A stretch of DNA of 16,090 nucleotides from Anaerolineales bacterium (GCA_020060485.1 JAGVAB010000016.1:1-16090), one strand, 5' to 3'. Shown: positions 1 through 8,447, numbered from the stretch's first letter. Notes: a model not told the origin generated them from the sequence alone. Translations and numbers: made by a program.

Positions 1-34
1 GCATCACCAGGGTTTATTCACCCCACCCCTCGAA

Positions 35-92
35 CTCCCCTCCCCGCTGCTTGCGTGACGAATCCCAATTCATTCTTCTGCGGGAAGGGGAG
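35..92. repeat. GC-rich imperfect hairpin in the left flank
   Basis: Arm CTCCCCTCCCCGC (35-47) faces arm GCGGGAAGGGGAG (80-92). The arms pair over 13 bp with one mismatch (42/85) around a 32-nt loop. The neighbouring DNA (21-30, CCCCACCCCT) is also C-rich. It resembles the C/G-block intergenic repeats I associate with Chloroflexota genomes, but that family assignment is from memory. It directly abuts the 78-bp repeat at 95-172. It is not followed by a T tract, so I do not call it a terminator. Confidence 0.5.
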
Positions 93-94
93 CT

Positions 95-172
95 TTTTGC
101 ATCTACTTTGATCTGGATGGCCTTCACTGTTTTGGAAAATCGTAAATGTCAAGCTTTCTTGAGAATGCCATG
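95..172 (-). repeat. 78-bp dispersed repeat, left copy
   Basis: This segment matches the reverse complement of 15987-16064 over 78 bp with no gap and four mismatches. The mismatches are at 120, 135, 143 and 168 and all are transitions, giving 74/78 identity. Identity stops abruptly on both sides. The element contains a small inverted repeat, TCAAG-CTTT-CTTGA (149-162). Both strands contain short open frames but none has a ribosome binding site, so I treat it as a non-coding mobile or regulatory repeat of unknown function. Confidence 0.85.
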
Positions 173-204
173 AATCAGTCAACCGGTCAAACGGTGAGTC
201 AAGA
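173..204 (-). repeat. Degenerate 8-bp tandem repeat block A
   Basis: Read on the minus strand, the segment breaks into 8-base units such as GTTTGACC, GGTTGACT and GATTCATG. These fit the consensus RRTTGACT seen in four other intergenic blocks of this window. It touches the left 78-bp repeat. It would point towards a gene off the left edge. Confidence 0.5.
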
Positions 205-315
205 AAAACCCTCTCACAGGTTTTCGCGTAAGCGAGTAGCAGCTCTATCAACCATGGGCCTAATTGCAAAATTTTTCAAATTCAAATCTGCGGGAGGGAT
301 GATCCCTTTTTCCCC

Positions 316-355
316 TAATCCCTAATTTCCTAATTGACTGGTTGACTGGTTCAAT
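316..355 (+). repeat. Degenerate 8-bp tandem repeat block B
   Basis: Five consecutive 8-base units are visible: TAATCCCT, AATTTCCT, AATTGACT, GGTTGACT and GGTTCAAT. The period is exactly 8 with no slippage. The block lies about 107 bp upstream of the first gene and has the same orientation as that gene. Confidence 0.6.
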
Positions 356-427
356 ACTTGCATCCCCTGCACTGGAAAGGAGTATCAGATCAGGGGAAAA
401 TAGATACAATTGTCCATTGTCTTCTTC

Positions 428-456
428 TTGCTTCAAAGCCCCCACCATGATACACT
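428..456 (+). promoter_or_regulatory. Sigma-70-type promoter of the polA operon, probably leaderless
   Basis: A -35-like TTGCTT (428-433) and a -10-like TACACT (451-456) are separated by 17 bp. TG at 448-449 makes an extended -10 (TGATACACT). Only six bases separate the -10 from the GTG start at 463, and no Shine-Dalgarno sequence is visible. Transcription would therefore begin at or next to the start codon. Apart from this promoter and the repeats listed, 1-462 contains nothing I can call a gene. Confidence 0.55.
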
Positions 457-462
457 CTTAAC

Positions 463-2253
463 GTGCCGGATTATATCTTAATCGTTACTCCCTATCATGA
501 TTTTGGTGAAATGCTTCGCTTGGGATTATCAGAAAGCGAACGGTATTATCCGTATTTAACCCACAATAGTGACGAAGCCATTCTAACTTCCAAATCCATC
601 CAGTTCAACCTGGCGATCATTGATACCGAAATGCCCGACCCGCCCTTCCGCCAGCTTTGGCAGGAATTAAAAAAGAACAATCCCGACCTGAAGCTGGTGC
701 TCATCTTCCCTGAAGCTGAAGAAGAATACCCGGATATGGAAGATCTGCAACCGCTGGGCTGTGTTGACCATCTGCTTTACATGCCCGATTTCCTGGACCT
801 GATTGAAGGTTCCCTGTCCAACACAGGGCAGCCTGCCCCGCAGCCGGTTATGCCACCAGAGATGCCGAACCCGGAACCCGAACCAGAACCAGACCTGCCC
901 GCACCTGACCTGACCTGGCTGGACAGGCCGCAATTGGCCAGCACCCATCTGGAAGATCAATTGCCCAACTGCTCCGCCCAGGCTGCGTTGATCGCCCGTT
1001 CCGACAAGGTCTTGGCCCATACCCGCCTGCTCAAAATCGATGCCGCCCAGGAAATGGCAGACCGTTTCACCCGCTACTGGAATGGGAGCCGCAACAATAG
1101 CGACCTGGTGCGCTTCATTCATCTGGGTAAAGACAACCAACCCTACCTGCTCTATGCCACCTCTCTTTACAACGACGTGGTACTGGCTGCACTCTACCAA
1201 CCAGACACCCCATTAAGCCAACCCCACAGCCAGATCAGTAAACTGGCGCGCCTCCTGCTCAGTGAAGCCCCGGTTGTGCCAGCAGAGGCCTGCCTGGATG
1301 ACGAGGATGATGTTTTCTCCTTGCGCATGCGCATGGTAACCAGCGGCCTCTCCAGTCAGCATGAAGAGCTGGAAATCGAAGATGAGGAAGATGATATGGA
1401 TGGCGAGGAATTTAACCCTGCACAATTCCATCTGGAAGAACTGCTCTCCAAAATGCCCCCGCCCGACCCGCTGGAACCGCAGCATGCCGATATGTGGCAG
1501 TCTCCTTCCGAAAATGCCGACTCCGATGATGATCTGCGTTTCCCTTGGAATATCGAACCTGACCCCAGGCCGACTTCCTCCCTCCCTTTTCTGGAACCCA
1601 TTGAAGAGGAAGAGCAACCCATACCAGACTTCGCCGACCTGGAATCAGCGTCCGGTGACAACCCCCTGGTCAACAGCTGGCAGCGGGAAGCCCACCCCCT
1701 GACAGACATTTCTGCTGATGACCCATTGTCAGAGAACGATGAAGAAAAGCAAAGCATCACATCCACTGGCACCGCACCTTTGAAGCGAAAAAACCATCAG
1801 CCGCACTCGTTTGATGAAGACCCTGACGTCGATGATCTGGATGAAGACGGGGAAGTCCTTTACGCCTATACAACATTCGTCTCGCCATTGTTAAAACGGC
1901 ATGCTCTGACCCGTGAACTTGCACAAATCCTGGCAAAAAGCATGAGCGATATCTGTAAAAAGAATGGCTGGAAAATGGTCAACATATGCGCTCGTCCCAC
2001 TGGATTACTTTGGACGGCGCGCATCCCGGCCAGCGTTTCCACCGGACAAATGGTGAAGATCGTGCGCGAAGAAACCTCCGATTTTCTGTACGAACTTCAC
2101 CCCAGGCTGAAATACGAAGCCCTTTCAGAGAATTTCTGGGCACCCAATTACCTGGTTGTCAGCGGAAATGAACCCCCGGACGAACAAACCATCAAGGATT
2201 TCCTGCAACGCATCCACCAGACCGGCAACGGATCGCGGCAAAAATCATCATAA
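463..2253 (+). CDS. Degenerate receiver-like protein with a catalytically dead IS200/Y1 transposase-like C-terminal domain
   Basis: This 596-aa protein has several parts. Residues 1-115 look like a response-regulator receiver fold. Asp54 (IIDTEMPD) could be the acceptor, but the N-terminal acidic pair is missing and the conserved late Lys is replaced (LLYMPDF). A Pro/Glu linker follows (about 122-150). A region at about 155-268 resembles a Roadblock/LC7-type domain, which is a weak call. Next is a long acidic, probably disordered stretch (270-460). Residues 465-590 fit the Y1 (IS200/RAYT) transposase fold, with KKNGWKMV, RPTGLLW, RIPASVS, then FWAPNYLVVSG and TIKDFLQ. The HUH motif (normally PDHVHLL) reads PTGLLW at 512-517, and the catalytic Tyr position is Phe580. 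It should therefore lack nicking activity but might still bind nucleic acid. The GTG start has no Shine-Dalgarno but a promoter at the right distance. polA begins 18 nt downstream. Molecular function is unknown. Confidence 0.85.
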   Translation: MPDYILIVTPYHDFGEMLRLGLSESERYYPYLTHNSDEAILTSKSIQFNLAIIDTEMPDPPFRQLWQELKKNNPDLKLVLIFPEAEEEYPDMEDLQPLGCVDHLLYMPDFLDLIEGSLSNTGQPAPQPVMPPEMPNPEPEPEPDLPAPDLTWLDRPQLASTHLEDQLPNCSAQAALIARSDKVLAHTRLLKIDAAQEMADRFTRYWNGSRNNSDLVRFIHLGKDNQPYLLYATSLYNDVVLAALYQPDTPLSQPHSQISKLARLLLSEAPVVPAEACLDDEDDVFSLRMRMVTSGLSSQHEELEIEDEEDDMDGEEFNPAQFHLEELLSKMPPPDPLEPQHADMWQSPSENADSDDDLRFPWNIEPDPRPTSSLPFLEPIEEEEQPIPDFADLESASGDNPLVNSWQREAHPLTDISADDPLSENDEEKQSITSTGTAPLKRKNHQPHSFDEDPDVDDLDEDGEVLYAYTTFVSPLLKRHALTRELAQILAKSMSDICKKNGWKMVNICARPTGLLWTARIPASVSTGQMVKIVREETSDFLYELHPRLKYEALSENFWAPNYLVVSGNEPPDEQTIKDFLQRIHQTGNGSRQKSS

Positions 2254-2271
2254 TCCCTGGGAAGGACAGCC

Positions 2272-5064
2272 ATGCCCCCCATTCTGTATTTGATTGACGG
2301 CCATGCTCTGGCCTATCGCACCTATTATGCCCTGACCGCGGCCGGCGGCGAACGCTTCCAGACCAGTTCTGGCGAACCCACTGCCGGCGTGTATGGTTTT
2401 GCCAGCGTCCTCATCCGCCTGCTGGAACAGGAACACCCCGAATATCTGGCCGTGGTCTTTGACACCGGCAAGACATTCCGTGATGACTTGTATCCTGAAT
2501 ACAAAGCCACCCGCGAGAAAATGCCCGACGATCTGCGCACCCAATTTGACCGCATCTACCAGCTTGTGGATGCCTTTCACCTGCCGCGCCTCGAAAAAGA
2601 AGGCTTTGAGGCAGATGACGTGCTGGGCAGCGTGGCCCAGGATGCCGTGCGCCAGGGGTTCGGGGTCAAGATCCTCACCGGAGACCGCGACCTGTTGCAA
2701 CTGGTCAATGAACGCATCATTGTCAACCTGCCGGGCAAAAAACTGGCCGACTCGCGTGATTACACTGCCAAAGACGTGCTGGAATATATGGGCGTACGCC
2801 CCGACCAGATCATTGATTTCAAAGCCCTCAGCGGGGATTCTTCCGACAATATTCCCGGCGTGCCCGGCATTGGCGAAAAGACCGCCATATCTCTGCTCAA
2901 AGATTACAATACGCTGGATGATATCTATGCGCATCTTGATGATTTGCCCGCCCGTGTCCAGAACCGGCTGCGGGAAGGCAAGGAACTGGCCTATCTAAGC
3001 TACCAGTTGGCCGCCATCCGCACCGATGTTGAGATCACCCTCGACCTGGAACAGGCCAGCACCAAAGACCTGGATATCAGCGATGCAGACCGGCTCTTTC
3101 ACGAACTGGAATTCCGCACCCTGCGCACCCGTCTCAAAAACCTGCTGCCGGCCGCACAGGTACAACAAGCCCTCTTGGGTGACCAGCAGCTCTCCCTGTT
3201 TGGCGAACCGGTCAGACGGGTCGGCATCCAGCCCGGCTACCAGCCCGAAGTGATCCTGGTGGACAACGAAAAAACACTGGCAGAATTGCAGCAGGTTCTG
3301 CATGCTGCCCAGGTGATCGCCCTGGATACCGAGACCACCTCCACCGATCCCATGCTGGCTGAGCTTGTGGGCATTTCTCTGGCTGTCAATGAAGGTCAGG
3401 GATATTACCTGCCGGTCGGACATCAAACCGGCGAACCCCAACTGCCCCTGCAAACTGTGCTGGATGCCCTGCGTCCGGCGTTCACCGACCCTGCCAAAGA
3501 AAAGGTCGGCCATAACCTCAAATATGACGGCCTGATGCTGGAGCGGTATGGTCTGGCGATCGATCCTTACGGCTTTGACACCATGATCGCCGGTTTTCTG
3601 ATCGACCCGGCCTCCCACCAGCTCGGCCTGAAAGACATGGCCGAATACCAGTTGGGCATACAAATGACCCATATTGATGACCTGATCGGCAGCGGCAAAG
3701 CACAAACGACCATGGACAAAGTCGCCATCCAGGATGCGGCCGCCTATGCCGCCGCTGATGCTGAAATCACCCTGCAATTGCGCCCCGTGCTGCTCAAGAA
3801 AATGAAAGAGTTCAACGCCATCGACGTCTTTCAGAACATCGAAATGCCACTGGTACCGGTGCTGGCCCACATGGAACAGGTAGGCATCACCCTCAATCCC
3901 GAATTCTTTTCCAAATTTTCTGGAAAGCTTGTACAACGCATGCAAGAATTGCAGGGCCAGGTCTTTCAGGCAGTGGGCTACACCTTCAACCTCAACTCCA
4001 CCCAGCAGCTTTCCACCGCCCTCTTTGAAAACCTGGGACTGACCCCGCCCGGCCGCAAACGCACCAGCAGCGGCCATTATTCCACCTCGGCCAACGTGCT
4101 AGAAGAAATGCAAAACCAGCATCCAGTCATCGACTGGCTGCTGGAATACCGCGAGGTTGCCAAACTGCAATCCACCTATGTGGACGCTCTGCCCAAACAG
4201 ATCAACCCGCTCACCGGGCGGGTGCATACCTCCTATAACCAAACCGGCACAGTCACCGGGCGCATATCTTCGAACAATCCCAACTTGCAGAACATCCCCA
4301 CCCGCACCGAACTGGGCCGCCAGGTGCGCAATGGTTTCATTGCCGCCCCGGGCTGCCTGCTGGTAGCCGTGGATTATTCGCAGATCGAGCTGCGCATTGT
4401 GGCTCACATGTCTGGGGATGAGGCCATGCTGGCTGCCTTCCGCGCCGGGCAGGATATTCACGCCGCCACGGCCGCCGCCATCAATGGCATCCCCCTGGAG
4501 GCAGTCAGCAAAGATCAACGCCGCAATGCCAAAGCCATCAATTTTGGCCTGATCTACGGCATGAGTGCCTTTGGGCTTTCCAACGGCACCGGTCTAACTC
4601 TGGCCGAAGCCGAGAATTTCGTCAGCGCCTACTTCCAGCAATTTCCTGGGGTCAAAAGCTACCTGGACGGAATCCGCCAGATGGCAGCCGATCAAGGATA
4701 TGTGGAAACCTTGCTCGGCCGGCGGCGGTATTTTCCCAATCTTCAACACCAGGCCAATAACAACCTGCGCCGCCGTGAAGAAAGGGAAGCCATCAACGCC
4801 CCCATTCAGGGAACTGCGGCCGACATTATGAAACTGGCCATGATCCAGCTCCCACCTGCATTGAAAAAAGCTGGTCTGAACGCCCAGATCGCCCTGCAAA
4901 TCCACGATGAATTGATCCTGGAATGCCCGCAGGATGAGTTGCACGCCACAATCAAAACCGCCCAGACGGTCATGGAAAACACTTACCCCCTCAGCATCCC
5001 CTTGTTGACCGACGCCCGATGGGGAAGCAGTTGGGGCAGCCTGGAACCTTACCAAGGCTCCTGA
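2272..5064 (+). CDS. polA: DNA polymerase I
   Basis: This is a full-length (930 aa) Pol I for Okazaki-fragment processing and excision-repair gap filling. It has three modules. The N-terminal 5' nuclease shows FEADDVLG, LTGDRDLLQLV and the helix-hairpin-helix GVPGIGEKTA. A complete 3'-5' proofreading domain has Exo I Asp352/Glu354 (DTET), Exo II Asn415-Asp419 (NLKYD) and Exo III Tyr492-Asp496 (YAAAD). The polymerase domain has motif A at Asp701 (VDYSQIELR), motif B with Arg750, Lys754, Phe758 and Tyr762 (RRNAKAINFGLIYG), and motif C QIHDE (Asp879, Glu880). Proofreading residues are often lost in Pol I homologues but are all present here. The ATG has a strong GGGAAGGA (2259-2266) five bases upstream. 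It is the second gene of the operon, 18 nt after the receiver-like gene and 19 nt before the TPR gene. Confidence 0.98.
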   Translation: MPPILYLIDGHALAYRTYYALTAAGGERFQTSSGEPTAGVYGFASVLIRLLEQEHPEYLAVVFDTGKTFRDDLYPEYKATREKMPDDLRTQFDRIYQLVDAFHLPRLEKEGFEADDVLGSVAQDAVRQGFGVKILTGDRDLLQLVNERIIVNLPGKKLADSRDYTAKDVLEYMGVRPDQIIDFKALSGDSSDNIPGVPGIGEKTAISLLKDYNTLDDIYAHLDDLPARVQNRLREGKELAYLSYQLAAIRTDVEITLDLEQASTKDLDISDADRLFHELEFRTLRTRLKNLLPAAQVQQALLGDQQLSLFGEPVRRVGIQPGYQPEVILVDNEKTLAELQQVLHAAQVIALDTETTSTDPMLAELVGISLAVNEGQGYYLPVGHQTGEPQLPLQTVLDALRPAFTDPAKEKVGHNLKYDGLMLERYGLAIDPYGFDTMIAGFLIDPASHQLGLKDMAEYQLGIQMTHIDDLIGSGKAQTTMDKVAIQDAAAYAAADAEITLQLRPVLLKKMKEFNAIDVFQNIEMPLVPVLAHMEQVGITLNPEFFSKFSGKLVQRMQELQGQVFQAVGYTFNLNSTQQLSTALFENLGLTPPGRKRTSSGHYSTSANVLEEMQNQHPVIDWLLEYREVAKLQSTYVDALPKQINPLTGRVHTSYNQTGTVTGRISSNNPNLQNIPTRTELGRQVRNGFIAAPGCLLVAVDYSQIELRIVAHMSGDEAMLAAFRAGQDIHAATAAAINGIPLEAVSKDQRRNAKAINFGLIYGMSAFGLSNGTGLTLAEAENFVSAYFQQFPGVKSYLDGIRQMAADQGYVETLLGRRRYFPNLQHQANNNLRRREEREAINAPIQGTAADIMKLAMIQLPPALKKAGLNAQIALQIHDELILECPQDELHATIKTAQTVMENTYPLSIPLLTDARWGSSWGSLEPYQGS

Positions 5065-5083
5065 TTCAAACAATGGTGAAACA

Positions 5084-7408
5084 ATGACAGGAATCCAGAA
5101 CGCATTCAAAAGAGCCATGAACCAGGGGCATTCTGCCGCCTGGGACCAGAAATGGGAAAAAGCTGCCGGTTTTTACCGTCAGGCATTGGAACTTGCCCCA
5201 GACAACCCCATGACCTTGATCAGCTACGGCCTGGCACTCTTCGAATTGCAAAGCTATGACGAGGCACTTGGCCTGTATGAAAAAGCATCCGAGATATCGG
5301 CCAATGACCCTGCACCCTTTGAAAAAATCGCCGAGATCAACGAACTGCAAGGCATGCAGCCGGAAGCCATCCAGGCCTATATCAAAGCCGCCGACCTGTA
5401 TCTCAAACAGCGCGATGTTGAAAAAGCCATCAAGATATGGCAGACGATCCTGGGGTTTGACCCCGGTCACCTGGACGCACGCCGCAAACTGGCCCTGGTC
5501 TATGAACGTATGGGGCAAAATATGGAAGCGGTTGCCGAGTATATCGACATTGCCAGTCTCATGCAGCGCCGCGGCGAGACCAGCAAAGCCATGGAATTGA
5601 TCGATTACGCCCTGCGCCTGATGCCGGACAATGTCAACGCCCAACAAGCCCGCAACGCGCTGCAGGGTCGTCATCCCCTGCCGGAACCGCGGGCTCCCCA
5701 GATTGCGGAAAAGCCCGTCAGCAAAACCGGTCAGTTGCGACAGCTCGAATCACCCCGCGATCAACCCAAACAAGCCCAGGATCCAATTGCCGAAGCACGC
5801 CGCAAAGCCATAACAAACCTGGCAGAGCTGCTCTTTGAGCAAAACGAAGCCCTCGAAGACCAGGATAGCGGCCAGAGGCGGGGACTATCCGCCCTCACCC
5901 GCGGCAAGTCCGGTCTGCCGGTGGGACAAGCTGACCGCAACCGCATCCAGTTGCACATCGGGCAGGCCATTGAACTGCAATCCAGAGGCGAAATGAAAAA
6001 AGCGGCAGCCGAGCTTTCACGCGCCATCGAAACCGGTTTGGAACACGCCGCTGCCTGCTTCAACCTGGGTCTGCTGCAAAAAGAAATGAACAACGACCGT
6101 GACGCTCTGGAGCAACTGCGCGATTCGGTCAAACACCCTCAGTATGCGCTGGCCTCCTACCTGCTCATGGCCGAGCTTTACCACCGTGAAAAGAAGGACG
6201 CTGAGGCAGCCTCGGCCTGCCTGCAAGCGCTGCGACTGGCAGATGCCGAGATCGTCGAACCCGAACAATCTGCAGAACTGAAACAAATCTACGAGCCGAT
6301 CATTGAGGCTCAATCGCAGGAAAGCGAATCCAAAGCCCTGCAAGCCTTGTACGACAACATCACCTCCCAATTGCTGCGTCCCGACTGGCGGCAGCACCTC
6401 AAAACTGCCCGTCAGCAGCTTCCCGCAACAATGCCCGGCATGCCCCCCGCCCCACTGGCAGAAATGCTGCTCCAAACCAACAGCTCCGGGGTGATCGAAG
6501 CCCTTTCCTTTGTTACCCAATTGATCCAGCGCGATAAACCCCGCTCGGCCATGGAAGAGGCTTACCACACGCTGCAATATGCCCCAACATTTCTGCCCAT
6601 GCATACCCAGATCGCCGAGATCATGATGAAGGAAGACCAGCCATCCAAGGCCGTGGAAAAGTTCCTGCTCATCTCGCAGCTTTACAACCTGCGCGGCGAA
6701 GCCAGCCAGGCCACCCGGTTGTTGAACAAGGTGACCAGGGTCGTGCCGATGGATGTGTCCATCCGCAAGCAGCTCATCAATCTTCTGGTCGCCCAGGGTG
6801 AGATCAATGATGCCCTGCAACAATTTCTGGAACTCGCTAATGTCTATTATCAGTTGGCCGAGCTGGACATGGCCCGCGAAACCTACACCGAAGCCCTGCG
6901 CATGGCCCAGCGCTCGAAAAGCAACCAGCAGTGGAACATCAAGATCCTCACCAAGCTGGCTGATATTGACCAGCAGCGGCTGGACTGGCGCCAGGCAGTG
7001 CGCGTGCTGGAACAGATCCGCACCCTGGAACCCGAAGACATCGAGGTTCGCAAACAACTGGTGGACCTCAACTTCCGTCTTGGGCAGGAAAAGGTCGCCA
7101 TGACCGAGATCGAGCGATTCACCGGCCAGCTTTCCGACGCCGGAAAATTCACCGTTGCCATTGAATTTTTGGGTGAGATCCTGGATTTGATGCCAGAAAA
7201 GCTGGATCTGCACAAAAAGCTGGCGCAGTTATACTCCGCCGCCGGCCGCCCGCAGGAAGGCATAACGCACCTGGACATACTGGCCAACAAACTGCTGGAC
7301 GAGCAAAACCCGGGTGCTGCCATCGAGGTGCTCCAGACCATCATTTCTTTTAACCCGCCCAATATCACCGACTATCGCCAGGCCCTGGCTCAATTACAAA
7401 GAGGTTGA
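5084..7408 (+). CDS. Large cytoplasmic tetratricopeptide repeat (TPR) protein
   Basis: This 774-aa protein is made almost entirely of helical TPR-type repeats, so it is probably a scaffold for protein-protein contacts. Repeats are visible at about 15-190 (AAGFYRQALELAPDNP, EALGLYEKASEISANDP, KAIKIWQTILGFDPGH). A second set lies at about 288-395, after a Pro/Gln/Arg-rich linker (195-285), and a third at about 440-770 (AVRVLEQIRTLEPED, AIEVLQTIISFNPPN). There is no signal peptide, membrane segment or enzymatic domain. The ATG has a modest GGTGA (5075-5079) four bases upstream. The gene starts 19 nt after polA and ends one base before the next gene, so it is co-transcribed. The partner is unknown. 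Position suggests a role linked to its operon mates, but nothing in the sequence proves it. Confidence 0.9.
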   Translation: MTGIQNAFKRAMNQGHSAAWDQKWEKAAGFYRQALELAPDNPMTLISYGLALFELQSYDEALGLYEKASEISANDPAPFEKIAEINELQGMQPEAIQAYIKAADLYLKQRDVEKAIKIWQTILGFDPGHLDARRKLALVYERMGQNMEAVAEYIDIASLMQRRGETSKAMELIDYALRLMPDNVNAQQARNALQGRHPLPEPRAPQIAEKPVSKTGQLRQLESPRDQPKQAQDPIAEARRKAITNLAELLFEQNEALEDQDSGQRRGLSALTRGKSGLPVGQADRNRIQLHIGQAIELQSRGEMKKAAAELSRAIETGLEHAAACFNLGLLQKEMNNDRDALEQLRDSVKHPQYALASYLLMAELYHREKKDAEAASACLQALRLADAEIVEPEQSAELKQIYEPIIEAQSQESESKALQALYDNITSQLLRPDWRQHLKTARQQLPATMPGMPPAPLAEMLLQTNSSGVIEALSFVTQLIQRDKPRSAMEEAYHTLQYAPTFLPMHTQIAEIMMKEDQPSKAVEKFLLISQLYNLRGEASQATRLLNKVTRVVPMDVSIRKQLINLLVAQGEINDALQQFLELANVYYQLAELDMARETYTEALRMAQRSKSNQQWNIKILTKLADIDQQRLDWRQAVRVLEQIRTLEPEDIEVRKQLVDLNFRLGQEKVAMTEIERFTGQLSDAGKFTVAIEFLGEILDLMPEKLDLHKKLAQLYSAAGRPQEGITHLDILANKLLDEQNPGAAIEVLQTIISFNPPNITDYRQALAQLQRG

Positions 7409-7409
7409 A

Positions 7410-8333
7410 ATGGATCCAGCCACAATAGACCGTCTGCATGGCTGTGCCGTTGGGGCAGCCGTGGGGGACGCGCTGGGCATGCCGCTTGAATTTGGCCCTC
7501 CCAGCCCTGAAGATGCCCTGGTGCGCCACATGCAGGACGGGCGGCTGCCCGCCGGCAGCTTCACCGATGACACCGAAATGGCCCTGGCCCTGGCCGAAAG
7601 CCTGCTGCACCAGCAGCCCCTTGATCCCGAAGACCTGGCACAGCGTTTTGTGGCCTGGTATCACAGCTCACCGCCAGATATTGGCATTCAGACCAGCTAC
7701 ATCCTTCGCTGGCTGGCGGCAGGCCAGCCCTGGCAGCAAGTGGTTGAGCGCTCCAGCCAGGAAATGCCCGACAGCGCCGGCAATGGCTCACTGATGCGCT
7801 GCTGGCCGGTAGCCCTGGCCTGGCTCAAGGGACGATCCGAACGGATTGCCGACAGTAAATTGCAAAGCCGGCTCACCCACCCCCACCAAGATTGTCAGGA
7901 TGCATGTGTGTTTGCCAACCTGATGATCGTGGACCTCATCCAGGGCGTGCCGAAACAGGAAGCCTTTGAAGCCGCCCTGCAATCCGTGCCGCTGGCAGAC
8001 GATTTTCGCCAGATGCTGGAAAACGCACCGCACCAACGCCGCAAAGACCTCAAGAACTCTGGCTGGGTACGCCACACGTTGGAAAGCGTCATCTGGGGAC
8101 TGATGACAACGGATTCCTTCAGCGAGGCTGTGGTGCAAGTGGCCAACCTGGGACAGGATGCCGACACCGCCGCCTCGGTGACGGGTGCCCTGGCCGGCGC
8201 CGCCTATGGGTTAAGCGCCATTCCTGAAGCATGGTGCAGTCAGTTGCAAGGTGAATGGCCGCCGCACTCGGACAATGTGCTGCACGTCGAAGATTTCATC
8301 CAGTTGGCCGATGCCCTGACGGGAGTGGAATGA
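7410..8333 (+). CDS. ADP-ribosylglycohydrolase family protein (DraG/ARH-like)
   Basis: This family removes ADP-ribose from protein side chains or related adducts using two Mg ions. The 307-aa product has the N-terminal GAAVGDALGMPLEF, the metal-binding FTDDTEMA (Thr52, Asp53, Asp54) and GNGSLMR. Near the C-terminus is the second metal site, GQDADTAASVTGALAGA (Asp250, Asp252, Thr253). All expected metal ligands are present, so it should be active. The open frame extends upstream, but I start at ATG 7410. AAAGAGG (7398-7404) lies five bases before it, inside the end of the TPR gene, whose TGA ends at 7408. This arrangement implies translational coupling. The substrate cannot be read from sequence, and no ADP-ribosyltransferase partner lies in the window. 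Confidence 0.93.
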   Translation: MDPATIDRLHGCAVGAAVGDALGMPLEFGPPSPEDALVRHMQDGRLPAGSFTDDTEMALALAESLLHQQPLDPEDLAQRFVAWYHSSPPDIGIQTSYILRWLAAGQPWQQVVERSSQEMPDSAGNGSLMRCWPVALAWLKGRSERIADSKLQSRLTHPHQDCQDACVFANLMIVDLIQGVPKQEAFEAALQSVPLADDFRQMLENAPHQRRKDLKNSGWVRHTLESVIWGLMTTDSFSEAVVQVANLGQDADTAASVTGALAGAAYGLSAIPEAWCSQLQGEWPPHSDNVLHVEDFIQLADALTGVE

Positions 8334-8344
8334 TCCTGGCAGCG

Positions 8345-8366
8345 TGTTGTTGGCAAAGCCAATAGC
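8345..8366 (+). other. Short hairpin after the polA operon
   Basis: TTGGC (8350-8354), loop AAA, GCCAA (8358-8362) form a 5-bp perfect stem. It extends outward to about 9 bp if two G-T pairs are allowed. It sits just after the stop codon of the glycohydrolase gene. No T-run follows, so it is at most a weak or Rho-assisted 3' end signal. Confidence 0.3.
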
Positions 8367-8383
8367 TGAAATCCTATTCAAAG

Positions 8384-8447
8384 CGTTGACTAATTTCACT
8401 GATTGCCTGATCCCCGATCGCCTGGTTAACCAATTGACGAATCCCCA
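8384..8447 (+). repeat. Degenerate 8-bp tandem repeat block C
   Basis: Eight units in strict 8-base phase are visible: CGTTGACT, AATTTCAC, TGATTGCC, TGATCCCC, GATCGCCT, GGTTAACC, AATTGACG and AATCCCCA. This is the longest block in the window. Its orientation matches the downstream sigma gene, and its seventh unit supplies the likely -35 hexamer of that gene. Confidence 0.6.

Noticed and set aside
18..269. Minus-strand open frame of 83 codons over the left flank
   Set aside because: It runs through the GC hairpin, the 78-bp repeat and octamer block A. There is no ribosome binding site or recognisable domain, and the frame is interrupted by a stop in the second repeat copy.
295..311. AGGGAT-G-ATCCCT followed by five T as an intrinsic terminator
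   Set aside because: The usable stem is only 4 bp with a 5-nt loop, and no rightward gene is visible upstream in the window.
260..448. Minus-strand open frame of 62 codons
   Set aside because: It overlaps octamer block B and the promoter of the first gene; no start signal and low-complexity product.
667..1200. Long minus-strand frame inside the first gene, and similar long antisense frames inside polA, the TPR gene and ftsK
   Set aside because: They are antisense shadows of GC-rich coding sequence, with no family resemblance or start signals.
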